Shown: in pieces, positions 6,885 to 15,483 of the stretch
Layout of the letters: every line of letters begins with the position of its first letter
Position numbering within the stretch: position 1 is the first letter of the stretch
Source of the DNA: Desulfosudis oleivorans
GTDB taxonomy: Bacteria; Desulfobacterota; Desulfobacteria; Desulfobacterales; SURF-7
DNA length: 64,000 nt
Reading direction: 5' to 3'
Assembly (NCBI GenBank): GCA_020723325.1
Contig: DYJD01000012.1
Location: forward strand, 1-64,000
Program-made: the position numbers and the translations under genes
The notes under the pieces: generated by a model
The model's database searches: none
What the model was told of the DNA's origin: nothing
What the model saw: the letters and a program-made list of their open reading frames with translations, nothing else

Positions 6885-8553
6885 TGAAACGCCTATCATC
6901 ACAAACGAAACCCCCGCCGGCGGTCAACCGGTCGGGGGAGGGCTGAAGGGAAATCTTTTTATTGATGAAAATAATATCAAGCCTGAAGCCAGTAGTCAAA
7001 CAGATTTAAAGATTGATCCTGGCAAATCAATTGCTGAGAAGGTCGAACAAAGAGTGGCTGCTGAGTGGCCTGAATTGCAACCACTACCAAAAGGATTGCC
7101 TCCTGTTGAGGCATTTGATTTCCGATTACTCCCCATAACTCTGGAACCTTGGGCGCGAGATATCTGTGAGCGGATTCAATGCCCGCCTGATTATGTTGGT
7201 GTTGCTGTGATGGTGGCACTCGGGGCAGTTATCGGCAGGAAGATTGGTATTCGACCACAAGGGGAAACGGACTGGACCGTTATCCCCAATATGTGGGGAG
7301 CCCTCATCGGCCGTCCTGGTGTTCTGAAATCACCAGCGATGGAGGCAGCGCTCGGCCCATTGAAACGACTTGAAGCGCAAGCGATGGAGAAATATCAAGA
7401 AGAGCAGAAGACATTTGTCCAAAGACAATTAGAGACGGAACTTCGTCTGGTTGCTGTTAAAAAGAAAGCATCTAAAAAATTAGAAAGCAATCCAAATGCT
7501 GATTTATCAGATCTTATATGCCAGGACGAAAATCCCGCACCAATATTGAAAAGATATAAGACGAATGATTCGACAGCGGAAGCCTTGGGCGACTTGATGC
7601 GACAGAATCCAAACGGTCTCTTGGTTTTCAGGGATGAGCTAGTCTCACTCCTCAAGAACTTGGAACGGGATGAAAAATCAGAAGCTCGTGGATTCTATCT
7701 TACGGGCTGGAATGGAGACTCTTCCTATGTATTCGATAGAATTGGAAGGGGCCTGAACCTTTATATTCCTGCCGTCTGCTTAAGTTTGCTGGGCTCCACC
7801 CAACCGGGGAAAATAGCCCATTACGTTAGATCAGCTTTGAATGGTGGTTTCGGCGATGACGGAATGATCCAGCGATTTAACTTGACTGTCTGGCCGGATA
7901 CAGACGGGAAATGGGTTGACGTTGATCGCCCCCCGGACAGCGAAGCAAAAAACGTAGCTTTTCAAATTTTTTCAAAGTTGGATGGGTTGTTTCCTGCCGA
8001 GATCGGAGCAGAACAAGACAAAGATTTCAATGGTAATCCAGATGGTATCCCCTACTTGCGGTTTGCTCCTGATGCCTTGGAATTATTTCGTGAATGGCGC
8101 AAGGCCCTTGAGGATCGGCTGCGCAGTGGAGAGTTACATCCTGCTATGGAGTCTCACTTAGCGAAGTACAGGAAGTTAGTGCCGGGGCTTGCACTGATCA
8201 TACATTTATCAAATGGCGACATCGGGAAAGTTACCAGAGGTGCTGCACTTAAGGCTTTAGCATGGGCTGATTACCTTGAGACCCATGCAAACAGACTTTA
8301 TGCGAGTGTTACAGCTCCAGAGATCTCGGCCGCAGAACTAATCTTGAAAAAACTCAGAGCAGGGGCGCTTGAATCCCCCTTCCCAGGATGGAAAATATGG
8401 CGGGCTGGGTGGTCTGGGCTTACCGATAGGGATGTCGTCAAAGACGCGCTCCATCTACTTGTTGATTACGGATGGTTGCGAATGAATCAAAAATACACCG
8501 GCGGCCGGCCGTCTGAGGAATACGAAGTAAATCCCAAGGGGGTGGCAGTATGA
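6877..8553 (+). CDS. DUF3987 protein, helicase-like replication protein
   Basis: A 558-residue DUF3987 protein. The region after about residue 85 carries the family features, including a Walker A-like loop in ALIGRPGVLKSPAM (about 144) and a central DELVSLL segment, ending in a winged-helix-like GGRPSEEYEV tail. In many integrative elements DUF3987 proteins are coupled to a TOPRIM primase and are thought to be RepA/DnaB-like ATPases. A GAGGGGG site precedes the ATG. It overlaps the next gene by 4 bases, implying translational coupling. Confidence 0.85.
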   Translation: MNSETPIITNETPAGGQPVGGGLKGNLFIDENNIKPEASSQTDLKIDPGKSIAEKVEQRVAAEWPELQPLPKGLPPVEAFDFRLLPITLEPWARDICERIQCPPDYVGVAVMVALGAVIGRKIGIRPQGETDWTVIPNMWGALIGRPGVLKSPAMEAALGPLKRLEAQAMEKYQEEQKTFVQRQLETELRLVAVKKKASKKLESNPNADLSDLICQDENPAPILKRYKTNDSTAEALGDLMRQNPNGLLVFRDELVSLLKNLERDEKSEARGFYLTGWNGDSSYVFDRIGRGLNLYIPAVCLSLLGSTQPGKIAHYVRSALNGGFGDDGMIQRFNLTVWPDTDGKWVDVDRPPDSEAKNVAFQIFSKLDGLFPAEIGAEQDKDFNGNPDGIPYLRFAPDALELFREWRKALEDRLRSGELHPAMESHLAKYRKLVPGLALIIHLSNGDIGKVTRGAALKALAWADYLETHANRLYASVTAPEISAAELILKKLRAGALESPFPGWKIWRAGWSGLTDRDVVKDALHLLVDYGWLRMNQKYTGGRPSEEYEVNPKGVAV

Positions 8554-8897
8554 AATATCTGAACCTTTTAAAATCTGAAAAACCCTTACCCAATGAACTG
8601 CAAAAACCACAAAAAGCCCTTTTTTGCAGTTTTTGCAGCAGTGCGAGTGGCCCGATTTTAAAAATTAATGGACAAACAAACTGCCTTGGTCACCAATGCG
8701 AGCATTCCCGATATAGTAATCAAAAAGGAAGCCCTTTTCTCTGGTGCGGCATGGTCGAAAAGGCAGTCCTTGACCTGATGGCCTGCCCTTCTGGCCTATG
8801 GTTCAAAAGCAGTGACAACCGATGGGTTTTTGACACGACAAAAGGGAAACGGCGACGCTTCAAGGAGGGATGCAATGAACATCATCACCCTACTTGA
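8550..8897 (+). CDS. small zinc-finger-like element protein
   Basis: A 115-residue protein with a Cys pair (FCSFCSS) and a second pair in CLGHQCEH, consistent with a small zinc ribbon. The Gln-Lys-Pro run followed by FCSFCSS is encoded by an inverted DNA repeat (8598-8638) recurring at 13671, so part of the sequence may be dictated by a DNA site. It overlaps the DUF3987 gene by 4 bases and the primase by 23 bases, so it sits within a tightly packed replication operon. The function is unknown. Confidence 0.6.
   Translation: MKYLNLLKSEKPLPNELQKPQKALFCSFCSSASGPILKINGQTNCLGHQCEHSRYSNQKGSPFLWCGMVEKAVLDLMACPSGLWFKSSDNRWVFDTTKGKRRRFKEGCNEHHHPT
8598..8638. repeat. CTGCAAAAA inverted repeats inside a coding region
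   Basis: CTGCAAAAA at 8598-8606 faces two inverted copies, TTTTTGCAG, at 8621-8629 and 8630-8638. The first 26 bases match the reverse complement of 13671-13696 at 25 positions. A further CTGCAAAAA lies at 13781-13789. Confidence 0.65.
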
Positions 8898-9846
8898 TCT
8901 TGATGGCGTGAAGCTTGCCAGGCAATCCGGCCGAGAGTTTTCAGCCCCCTGTCCTTTCTGCGGCGGCCGGGATAGGTTTCGCGTTAAACCGGACCACTTT
9001 GACGGACGTGGTTCTTTCTGGTGCCGGAGATGCGGCAAAGGCGGCGATGCCGTCAAATATCATATGCTCAGGACTGGCAAGCGATATGTTGATGCATGTC
9101 ACAGCCTGGGGATTCAACCGCAATTCAAGCCAAGGGCACAAAGGCCGGACGAACCGGAAAGGGGTTATCCACCTCCTTTGATTTGGCGGAAGAACGCGGC
9201 CGCATTCGTGGAGCAAACCGTTTCAATCCTCTGGCAGGAACGTGGTGCGCATATCCGGGAATTCCTGCATGGTCGTGGTGCCGATAACCGGAGCATAAAG
9301 GCAGCAAGGCTTGGTTTCAATCCCAGCAACAAATGGTTGCAGCGTGAATCCTGGGGCCTGCCGGAAGAAGAAAAAAAAGTGCTGTCCTTGCCTGCGGGCC
9401 TGGTCATACCGGCCATATTCAACGATGAGGTTCACAGGATAAGGGTCCGAAGCATGCAGGAACAACCAGAGTATAGATACCAAACGATTTCCGGCAGCAG
9501 CAAGCAGCCGATGAAGTTCGGAAGGGTCAACCGGATTGCCATTGTTGAATCGGACCTGGATGCAATCCTGATTTCACAGGAAGCCGGAGACCTCGTGAGC
9601 GCTGTTTCTTTGGGCAGCGTATCCCTGCGGCCGGATGCGGAAACCCATTTATATCTGAAAGCGGCAGGTATCATCTTGCTTTCCCTGGACTACGACGAAG
9701 CCGGGAAAAAAGAAAGTAAATGGTGGTGTGGCCAATACGGGGCAAAGGTGAAACGATGGCCAACACCAGCAGGAAAAGACCCAGGGGAAGCATACAAGGC
9801 CGGGGTGAATATTCGCGAATGGATCAAAGCAGGATTGGAGGGGTGA
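8875..9846 (+). CDS. DNA primase: zinc finger plus TOPRIM
   Basis: A 323-residue DnaG-like primase of integrative elements. The N-terminal zinc-binding domain has CPFCGG (about 25) and CRRC (about 50). The TOPRIM core has the conserved Glu in IVESDLDAI (about 223) and the Asp-x-Asp box in LSLDYDEAGK (about 270). It lacks a helicase domain, which the DUF3987 protein upstream may supply. The start at 8875 has a strong AAGGAGGG site, though the frame is open upstream. It lies inside the 6627-11374 operon. Confidence 0.88.
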   Translation: MNIITLLDLDGVKLARQSGREFSAPCPFCGGRDRFRVKPDHFDGRGSFWCRRCGKGGDAVKYHMLRTGKRYVDACHSLGIQPQFKPRAQRPDEPERGYPPPLIWRKNAAAFVEQTVSILWQERGAHIREFLHGRGADNRSIKAARLGFNPSNKWLQRESWGLPEEEKKVLSLPAGLVIPAIFNDEVHRIRVRSMQEQPEYRYQTISGSSKQPMKFGRVNRIAIVESDLDAILISQEAGDLVSAVSLGSVSLRPDAETHLYLKAAGIILLSLDYDEAGKKESKWWCGQYGAKVKRWPTPAGKDPGEAYKAGVNIREWIKAGLEG

Positions 9847-9850
9847 CAGG

Positions 9851-9967
9851 GTGAACATTCAAGACCTCAATTCAGTGATCATCGATCAAATTGGAACAAT
9901 CAGCATGATGATTCAAAACTGTGCGGCTGCGCTTTTCTGGATACTCTTTGAATGCCGGTCGAACTGA
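9851..9967 (+). CDS. small 38-residue protein between primase and helicase
   Basis: A GTG start 4 bases after the primase stop opens 38 codons (MNIQDLNSVIIDQIGTISMM at the start), ending in a hydrophobic, Cys-containing segment. GGAGGGG lies upstream, and the gene fills the gap between two operon members. No family is recognised; it could be a short membrane peptide or chance. Confidence 0.35.
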   Translation: MNIQDLNSVIIDQIGTISMMIQNCAAALFWILFECRSN

Positions 9968-9988
9968 ACAGAAAGGATTTTATATTCG

Positions 9989-11374
9989 ATGAAATTGACG
10001 ATTTCCAACATGCTAAAGATAGATTTTGAGGATTATGACTCTATACGCCAAGACATCACCGGCCGGTTGACCCTTTCGAATCCTGTCTGGGAAGAAAACA
10101 ACCGAAAGGGCAGATGGAACGGCAATACGCAACCATATTTCCGTTTTTATGAGTCCTTGCCTAATGGCGGGCTAATTGTTCCAAGAGGATTCACCGGGCA
10201 GGTGGTCATACTGGCCAGGCAGTGCGGCGATACCTTCACCATTGACGATCAAAGGCGAATGCTTCAGGAAGTGGATTTCACCTTTGGCGGAACCCTGAAG
10301 CCCTTTCAACAGGAAGCCGTTGTCAATGTGCTGCGGAAAGACTTTGGTGTTTTGCACTCACCGACCGGCAGCGGAAAAACAGTGGGGGCGCTTGCCGTCA
10401 TTGCGACACGAAAGCAACCTGCCCTTGTCGTGGTGCATACCAAAGAGCTGTTGAATCAGTGGCGGGACCGGATTGAAACCTTCCTGGGTATTCCGTCCTG
10501 GGACATCGGCGTCATTGGGGCGGGAAAGCGAACCATCGGCGACAAGATCACCGTTGGCTTGGCACAAACCCTTTATCGATGCACTGGTGATATTTCACCA
10601 CATATCGGCCAAATTATCGTTGACGAATGTCATCGAACACCGGCGCGGATATTCACCGAAATTGTCAGCGCCTTTGACTGTAAATTCATGCTCGGCCTTT
10701 CGGCAACACCCTACAGGCGCGACGGGCTTACCAAGTCGATATATTTTCATCTGGGCGCGTCTGTTCATACGGTGAGTCAGAAGGAACTGACAGGCAATGT
10801 GGATATCCTTCAAGCTGAAGTGGTCACCCGGCAAACCAGCTTCAAGCCGTTCCATGACCCTTCGGCGGAATACGTGAAGATGCTTTCCGAGTTGACGACA
10901 GACTCCGAAAGGAACCGTCTGATTGCCGGAGATGTAGCCCAGGAAGCGCAGCAACCTGAAGGGGTATCCTTGGTATTGTCCGACCGGAAAAATCACTGTG
11001 AAGCCTTGCAGAGTCTTCTATCCAACGATTACGGCATTGATTCGGAAATTCTGACCGGCAGCACTCCAACAAAGGAACGCCAAGCGATTGTTGACAGGCT
11101 GAATGAGGGCAAGATCGGCGTATTGATTGCAACAGGCCAGTTGATAGGCGAAGGCTTCGACTGCAAGCGGCTGTCCACCTTGTTCCTTGCGACGCCGGTT
11201 AAATTTAGCGGGCGCCTGCTCCAATACCTGGGGCGGATACTGCGACCGGCGCCGGGGAAGACCAAGGCCAGGGTGTTTGATTACGTTGATCCGGTCGGCG
11301 TGCTCCAGGCTGCGGCAAAGGCTCGGCAGCGTGTGTATGATAACGCTCGGCCACATGATTTATTTTTGTCATAA
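9989..11374 (+). CDS. XPB/RAD25-like superfamily 2 helicase
   Basis: A 461-residue SF2 helicase. Walker A is SPTGSGKT (about 124-131), motif II is DECH (about 211), motif III-like is SATPYRR (about 237), and motifs V-VI are in GEGFDCKRL and QYLGRILRPAPGK (about 412). The N-terminal 100 residues resemble the damage-recognition-like domain of bacterial XPB homologues. Such proteins accompany primases in phages and integrative elements, where they probably unwind DNA for replication or repair. It is the last gene of the replication operon. Confidence 0.88.
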   Translation: MKLTISNMLKIDFEDYDSIRQDITGRLTLSNPVWEENNRKGRWNGNTQPYFRFYESLPNGGLIVPRGFTGQVVILARQCGDTFTIDDQRRMLQEVDFTFGGTLKPFQQEAVVNVLRKDFGVLHSPTGSGKTVGALAVIATRKQPALVVVHTKELLNQWRDRIETFLGIPSWDIGVIGAGKRTIGDKITVGLAQTLYRCTGDISPHIGQIIVDECHRTPARIFTEIVSAFDCKFMLGLSATPYRRDGLTKSIYFHLGASVHTVSQKELTGNVDILQAEVVTRQTSFKPFHDPSAEYVKMLSELTTDSERNRLIAGDVAQEAQQPEGVSLVLSDRKNHCEALQSLLSNDYGIDSEILTGSTPTKERQAIVDRLNEGKIGVLIATGQLIGEGFDCKRLSTLFLATPVKFSGRLLQYLGRILRPAPGKTKARVFDYVDPVGVLQAAAKARQRVYDNARPHDLFLS

Positions 11375-11534
11375 ACTTAACGTTAACGTAAATTGTCCGA
11401 CTTGTGACATTTTTTGTCAGGTGTCTCAAGGTGAAGTTTGATAAAAATCAATGAAAACAATATAATATTCAACAAAACATGAAAATATTGATTACATTTT
11501 TGTAACATATTTAGGAAAATCTGAAAGGTGGATT

Positions 11535-12011
11535 ATGGGCGGTTATGGCTCCGGAAGACGGCCGTGGGTTTTTCAATACCGGGTTGAGGATGCATTAAAG
11601 CTCGATATCGGTTTTTTGAGGCGTGAAGGATGGCGACCAGGCGGAACGATAATTTGGTCAATTCACGAGAAGCCGATTGCTTCAATTCGGTATCGGCTCC
11701 ACATTGAACAAGGTTACATTCAGCTTTTTTATAGATGGCGTGAAACCGAATCGATCGATTATGAAATTGACCTGATTCGTAAGCATCCATTTTTTGGCGG
11801 CCTTCAATTTTATTTTCAATGTCCAAGCTGTGGCAGACGGGCAATGAAGCTTTACAAGTCGCCAGGCTCAAAATATTTCGAGTGCAGAGCCTGCCAGCAT
11901 TTGACATATCAATCCTGCCGGGAGTCTCACAAATACGACAAGATGTTTGCTCGGTTGGCGGGAAAATCTGGTTTGCCTGTGTGGGCGTTTAAGGACGCTT
12001 TCAAAGATTGA
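11535..12011 (+). CDS. MGGYGSGR-type zinc-ribbon protein
   Basis: A 158-residue protein opening with MGGYGSGRRPW, the start of a widespread uncharacterised family found in mobile elements. A C-terminal zinc ribbon is formed by CPSCGRR and CRACQHLTY, the latter followed by SCRESHKYDK. AAAGGTGG precedes the ATG. The biochemical role is not known; nucleic-acid binding is likely from the ribbon. It is separated from the helicase by 160 bp of AT-rich sequence, so it is probably transcribed on its own. Confidence 0.75.
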   Translation: MGGYGSGRRPWVFQYRVEDALKLDIGFLRREGWRPGGTIIWSIHEKPIASIRYRLHIEQGYIQLFYRWRETESIDYEIDLIRKHPFFGGLQFYFQCPSCGRRAMKLYKSPGSKYFECRACQHLTYQSCRESHKYDKMFARLAGKSGLPVWAFKDAFKD

Positions 12012-12283
12012 TCAATTTGCATCTTTCATCGATGAACGATTTTGAGCTGTGGAATAGAACTTTTCCGGCTGCCGGCCATGGTCCACAAAGCCGGTCAAAG
12101 GTGTGGTGATACTGTTCCCGGGCAATAGGCCGGTTGTCGACGCCAGGGGGATTTTTGCAAGGTAACTGCGTGAACAGCTTGGCCCTGTCTTTTGGGCAGA
12201 TGGAAGAACCCACCACAATATTATGATGGGTTCCCTTAATAAATATCGATTAAGATTTTGGATTTAAATCAGATTTTTTTGGA
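12012..12283. other. intergenic stretch with terminator-like hairpin
   Basis: No convincing gene lies here. A hairpin at 12208-12236 (GAACCCA facing TGGGTTC) may end transcription between the converging genes on either side. A minus-strand frame of about 71 codons overlaps it but has no clear ribosome site or recognisable family. Confidence 0.35.
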
Positions 12284-13309
12284 TTATTTTGCCCGTAGTA
12301 ATACTCCGGGTTTATCTGTTTCGTCGTTGATGGCGGCAATGGCATTGACATTCTTTTGATCAGTGGCGCAATTTGTCTGTCCTTCCGCCGCCTGATCCTG
12401 TCCACCTGCTCCATCATTTTGTCCGTTGCTGGTGGCATCTTTGACTCCTCCTTGTTTATCGTTAATATCAATATATGTCTTCGTAAGATTGATTGCAATA
12501 GTTTTGCTGTTCTTCAAGTGTTCTTCGACCGCAAATTTTATTTTTTCAGCAAGCTCCGCTTCAATTTTATCTGGTTTTCTAACCTTATTAAAGAGTTCGC
12601 TTGCCTCTTTAAAATCAATAACAAAACTATGGTCAGGATACTCGGATATAAGTTTTCCGATTGTATCCGTTTTAAGATTGTCCGTTTTTATGCGGTTACC
12701 GTATTCGAATGCAACCCGGATAGCTCGATCAATTTCCCCTAAACGCATTGGATCAAGTTGGGCATAAATAGGTTCAAACAATCCAACTGTAATCTTGGCT
12801 GCAATTTCAGTAGCACTTTTTGTTGTAATTTGAAAATTAGTTCTATATCTTAAGCGATAAAAATAATCTTCAAACATTTCAAATGCATGTGTCTGAAGTC
12901 TTGATATAGTATTGGAAATTTCCAAGCCGGAGCTTCTCTCTCCAGGTTCGTCAGGTTTTTGCAATTGAACATCGAGAGGGCCTATTTCGGCGTTATCGGC
13001 CATTATTATTTCTCTGGCCCCTAGTGTGATCAAGGTACCAGCACTTTTACAAATATCACAGATAAAAATAGTGTAAGATTCATAACACCTTTGAAGCTGC
13101 CTGGCTATTCTATAGGCAACATTTGAATCGCCTCCACGAGTGGCTATCATCAACATAGCGTTTTTATTTTTAGGTTCCTTGCAGGATTGAGCAAATTGAT
13201 TATCATATGGCTGGTAGATAGGTCCTGCAAAAAAATAAACATCGATCTTCTTTGATTCTGAAATTTCCTGAAGAATTTTATTCATGTCGTTATAAAAATC
13301 ATTTCCCAT
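12284..13309 (-). CDS. SDH/ClpP-like serine proteinase of the SppA clan
   Basis: About 341 residues with the serine dehydrogenase proteinase (SDH_sah, PF01972-type) pattern: TRGGDSNVAYRIAR, then the nucleophile in CKSAGTLITLGA (about 87), then ADNAEIGPLDVQL. Proteins of this clan are ClpP/SppA-fold serine hydrolases. No signal peptide is seen, so a cytoplasmic location is expected. The C-terminal 60 residues are Asp-Gln-Gly-Asn-rich. The ATG at 13309 is preferred over a GTG at 13366 because of a GGGGG site. It is the only minus-strand gene of the element and is likely cargo, possibly defence-related. Confidence 0.7.
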   Translation of the reverse strand: MGNDFYNDMNKILQEISESKKIDVYFFAGPIYQPYDNQFAQSCKEPKNKNAMLMIATRGGDSNVAYRIARQLQRCYESYTIFICDICKSAGTLITLGAREIIMADNAEIGPLDVQLQKPDEPGERSSGLEISNTISRLQTHAFEMFEDYFYRLRYRTNFQITTKSATEIAAKITVGLFEPIYAQLDPMRLGEIDRAIRVAFEYGNRIKTDNLKTDTIGKLISEYPDHSFVIDFKEASELFNKVRKPDKIEAELAEKIKFAVEEHLKNSKTIAINLTKTYIDINDKQGGVKDATSNGQNDGAGGQDQAAEGQTNCATDQKNVNAIAAINDETDKPGVLLRAK

Positions 13310-13594
13310 GAAGGCCCCCACATATTGTCTGTTTTCCTGGCATTGATTTTTTTGTGGTAATCCCACTGTGATTCGAGCCTGAGTTGCTGGTGCAAGATGA
13401 CAGACAGTATTCTAACTAGCAAACGACTGAAGCTGACCGCATTTGGCGTAAAAAAGTATAAAAAAGAGAAGGGATTGTCAATAGAATTACATCTCCCTTA
13501 CCATTCAGGCATTGACAAGTCCTGTTACAAGTGACAACCGATTCCCCTGGAGAATGACCGGCCATCAAATCGGATCACCTTCCAGGCTTTGAGC

Positions 13595-13626
13595 GTAGCA
13601 GGTGTAGCGGCTGTAGCTGTAGCAGC
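13595..13626. repeat. GTAGC iterons, inverted copy of 6044-6072
   Basis: Four GTAGC/TGTAGC units in about 30 bases. The reverse complement reads GCTACAGCTACAGCCGCTAC and matches the coding-region repeat at 6044 at about 26 of 29 positions. Confidence 0.6.
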
Positions 13627-13670
13627 TCTCAGAAAATGAAAAAATGAAGGTGGGGACCGAAGCCATCCTT

Positions 13671-13696
13671 AAAAGGCCTTTTTGTGGTTTTTGCAG
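13671..13696. repeat. inverted copy of the 8598-8623 repeat
   Basis: The reverse complement begins CTGCAAAAACCACAAAAAGG and matches 8598-8623 at 25 of 26 positions. It is non-coding here but coding at 8598. Confidence 0.65.
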
Positions 13697-13791
13697 TGAC
13701 TGAATAAGGCATTTTTAAAAAATGAGACTTCAGCCGGCATCACGGAAGCGGCTCCCCTGGCCGATATAAAAATGCTTTCACTGCAAAAATT

Positions 13792-13811
13792 GGGGGTATT
13801 TTTGGGGGTAT
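13792..13811. repeat. two GGGGGTAT boxes
   Basis: Direct copies at 13792-13799 and 13804-13811 of the octamer present four times before the integrase at 3412. They may be integrase arm sites at the element's far end. Confidence 0.5.
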
Positions 13812-14206
13812 AATATTTATTTTCAAAAATTATTATTTTAAATTTCAAGTTGTTATAATTGAGTTAAATGGTCACCCTCGCACTTTTTGGTGGTGGATTG
13901 TAGGTGCAGATAGATAGCCGTTATGTTGCACTTGACTGTTTGCTTTTAAGCAGCTTTTTCCGAAAGTCTCGACAGGTATTAATTTATTTTGATCCGACGC
14001 CAATTGCCAATTCGTCGTATTTTTATCCGCAATGGTGTTTAAGGAAGAGAACGACAAAAGACGGCTGCACCTTATCAGCCCTAATTCCGACCTGGTTCAA
14101 CAGGTTGTATTCACGATATCATTGACACACAAACGCCGTTTGCATATAGTTCGATATCAAAAAAAGGCAAGGTCTTAGGGGATTTTGGATATTATCCATT
14201 TTTTTC

Positions 14207-14236
14207 TTGACATATGCATTAATGCACATGTATAAA
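14207..14236 (+). promoter_or_regulatory. arsR promoter with overlapping palindromic operator
   Basis: TTGACA (14207-14212) and TATAAA (14231-14236) are 18 bases apart. Between and overlapping them lies CATATGCATTAATGCACATG, a 20-base near-perfect palindrome, the expected position of an ArsR-family operator. The predicted transcription start falls at or next to the ATG at 14244, so the mRNA is probably leaderless. Confidence 0.7.
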
Positions 14237-14243
14237 CATAATC

Positions 14244-14606
14244 ATGAAAATACAAACACGCATAAAAACAAGAGATGAAGTTCTAAAAGAGTTTGCCGAA
14301 GCCTATGATGCCCGGTTTTTTAAAACACTGGCTGAACCGGTCCGGATTCAGATTTTATCTTATCTGATGCTTAACGGACGTTCCGATATCGGCTCCATTA
14401 CGGAAAACATGCCTCAGGACCGGTCCGTTGTTTCAAGGCATCTGAATCAAATGCATGCGGTCGGCATGTTGTGTTGTGAAAAAAAAACCCGGCACGTGTA
14501 TTACGCCATTAATGCCCAGTCCTTTGTTGATAAGCTGGAACGGTTTTTGACGTTAATCAAGGAAAGTATTTCAGTATGTTGTCCGCCTGATTGCTGTTCA
14601 AAATAA
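14244..14606 (+). CDS. arsR: ArsR-family metalloid-responsive repressor
   Basis: A 120-residue winged-helix protein. LAEPVRIQILSYLM starts the fold and the recognition helix lies near DRSVVSRHLNQMHAVGM. It has vicinal cysteines after the HTH (GMLCCEKK) and at the C-terminus (SVCCPPDCCSK), plausible As(III)/Sb(III) or other soft-metal ligands. ArsR proteins release DNA on metalloid binding. No ribosome site is seen and the promoter implies a leaderless transcript. It precedes an MddA-like gene and arsM. Operator-like sites also occur before 14676 and before the glycyl radical enzyme at 18676. Confidence 0.85.
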   Translation: MKIQTRIKTRDEVLKEFAEAYDARFFKTLAEPVRIQILSYLMLNGRSDIGSITENMPQDRSVVSRHLNQMHAVGMLCCEKKTRHVYYAINAQSFVDKLERFLTLIKESISVCCPPDCCSK

Positions 14607-14628
14607 GGTGGAAATTTTTTTTGATCAT

Positions 14629-14652
14629 AATATATGCATAGATGTGCATTAT
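14629..14652 (+). promoter_or_regulatory. second ArsR-like operator
   Basis: TATATGCATAGATGTGCATT lies about 25 bases before the ribosome site of the 14676 gene and has imperfect dyad symmetry. Its reverse complement shares TCTATGCA plus flanking bases with the site at 18625. It implies that the methyltransferase operon has its own regulated promoter. Confidence 0.5.
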
Positions 14653-14675
14653 TACATTAAACAAAGGAATGAGAA

Positions 14676-15458
14676 ATGAAAATCAAAAACCAAATTTCAG
14701 AAAATACTTCATATCAGCCAAAAGACCGTATCCAATCGTATGTGGCGATTGCGCTTTCCATTTTACTGGGAGGCTTTTCCATGATTCTTTTCGTTGCTTT
14801 CCTTTATACCGGATTGCCCAGTCAGATCGATCTGGGACTTGATGAACAGGCGAATCTTTATGTCAACACAATGCTTTGCCTTCTTTTTTTCTTTCAACAC
14901 AGCCTCATGGTTCGCAAGAGTTTCCGCAAATGGTTGTCGGGTTTTATTCCCGAGGATTACCTCAGCGCATTCTTTTCGATTTTTTCCGGATTGTTTTTAT
15001 TGATACTCATGCTTTTCTGGCAAAAATCAACCTCCTTCCAGGTTGAGCTGGATGGAGCGGCTTTTTGGTTCATGCGCGTCCTGTTCTTTCTTTCCATTAT
15101 CGGCTTCTATATATCCTCCCGTTTTTTGAGGCCTTTTGACCCCTTTGGCATCCGGGAAATTTCGACTCATTTAAAAGGCAAAACCGCAAAGGAACCTATC
15201 TTTACAGTACGCGGGACTTACCAGTGGGTCCGGCATCCGTTATATTTCTTCTGTCTTCTAATGATATGGGCACAGGTTTCCGTGACCACGGACCGGTTGG
15301 TTTTCAACGGTCTGTGGACCTTATGGATAATCATCGGCACTTTCCTGGAGGAAAGAGACCTGATCGCTTCTTTTGGCGATGCATATCAAAACTACCGGCG
15401 CAGTGTTCCGATGCTGATTCCATACAAGTGGCGACCCTGGAATCATGATAACAATTAA
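14676..15458 (+). CDS. MddA-like membrane methyltransferase (ICMT/NnrU superfamily)
   Basis: A 260-residue integral membrane protein with about five or six hydrophobic segments. The C-terminal catalytic signature of isoprenylcysteine methyltransferase-like enzymes is clear: RGTYQWVRHPLYF and FLEERDLIASFGDAYQNYR followed by PMLIPY. The last block resembles methanethiol S-methyltransferase MddA, which makes dimethyl sulfide from methanethiol; that is the favoured reading, with generic thiol or metalloid methylation as alternatives. AAAGGAATGAG gives the ribosome site. It lies 25 bases before arsM and behind an ArsR-like operator, so thiol and arsenic methylation may be co-regulated. Confidence 0.65.
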   Translation: MKIKNQISENTSYQPKDRIQSYVAIALSILLGGFSMILFVAFLYTGLPSQIDLGLDEQANLYVNTMLCLLFFFQHSLMVRKSFRKWLSGFIPEDYLSAFFSIFSGLFLLILMLFWQKSTSFQVELDGAAFWFMRVLFFLSIIGFYISSRFLRPFDPFGIREISTHLKGKTAKEPIFTVRGTYQWVRHPLYFFCLLMIWAQVSVTTDRLVFNGLWTLWIIIGTFLEERDLIASFGDAYQNYRRSVPMLIPYKWRPWNHDNN

Positions 15459-15483
15459 CCCAAGATTTTTAAGGAGAATGGCA

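Larger units (their letters stand above)
13310..14205. other. 900-bp non-coding right end of the integrative element
   Basis: No convincing gene. The stretch holds three kinds of repeat shared with the element's left and middle parts: GTAGC units (13595-13626), an inverted copy of the 8598 repeat (13671-13696), and two GGGGGTAT boxes (13792-13811). This concentration of shared short repeats suggests a replication origin and/or integrase arm sites. AT-rich sequence without clear signals follows to about 14200. Confidence 0.5.

Noticed and set aside
12001-12216. 71-codon minus-strand frame after the zinc-ribbon gene
   Set aside because: No clear ribosome site or family. It lies in a hairpin-bearing intergenic stretch.
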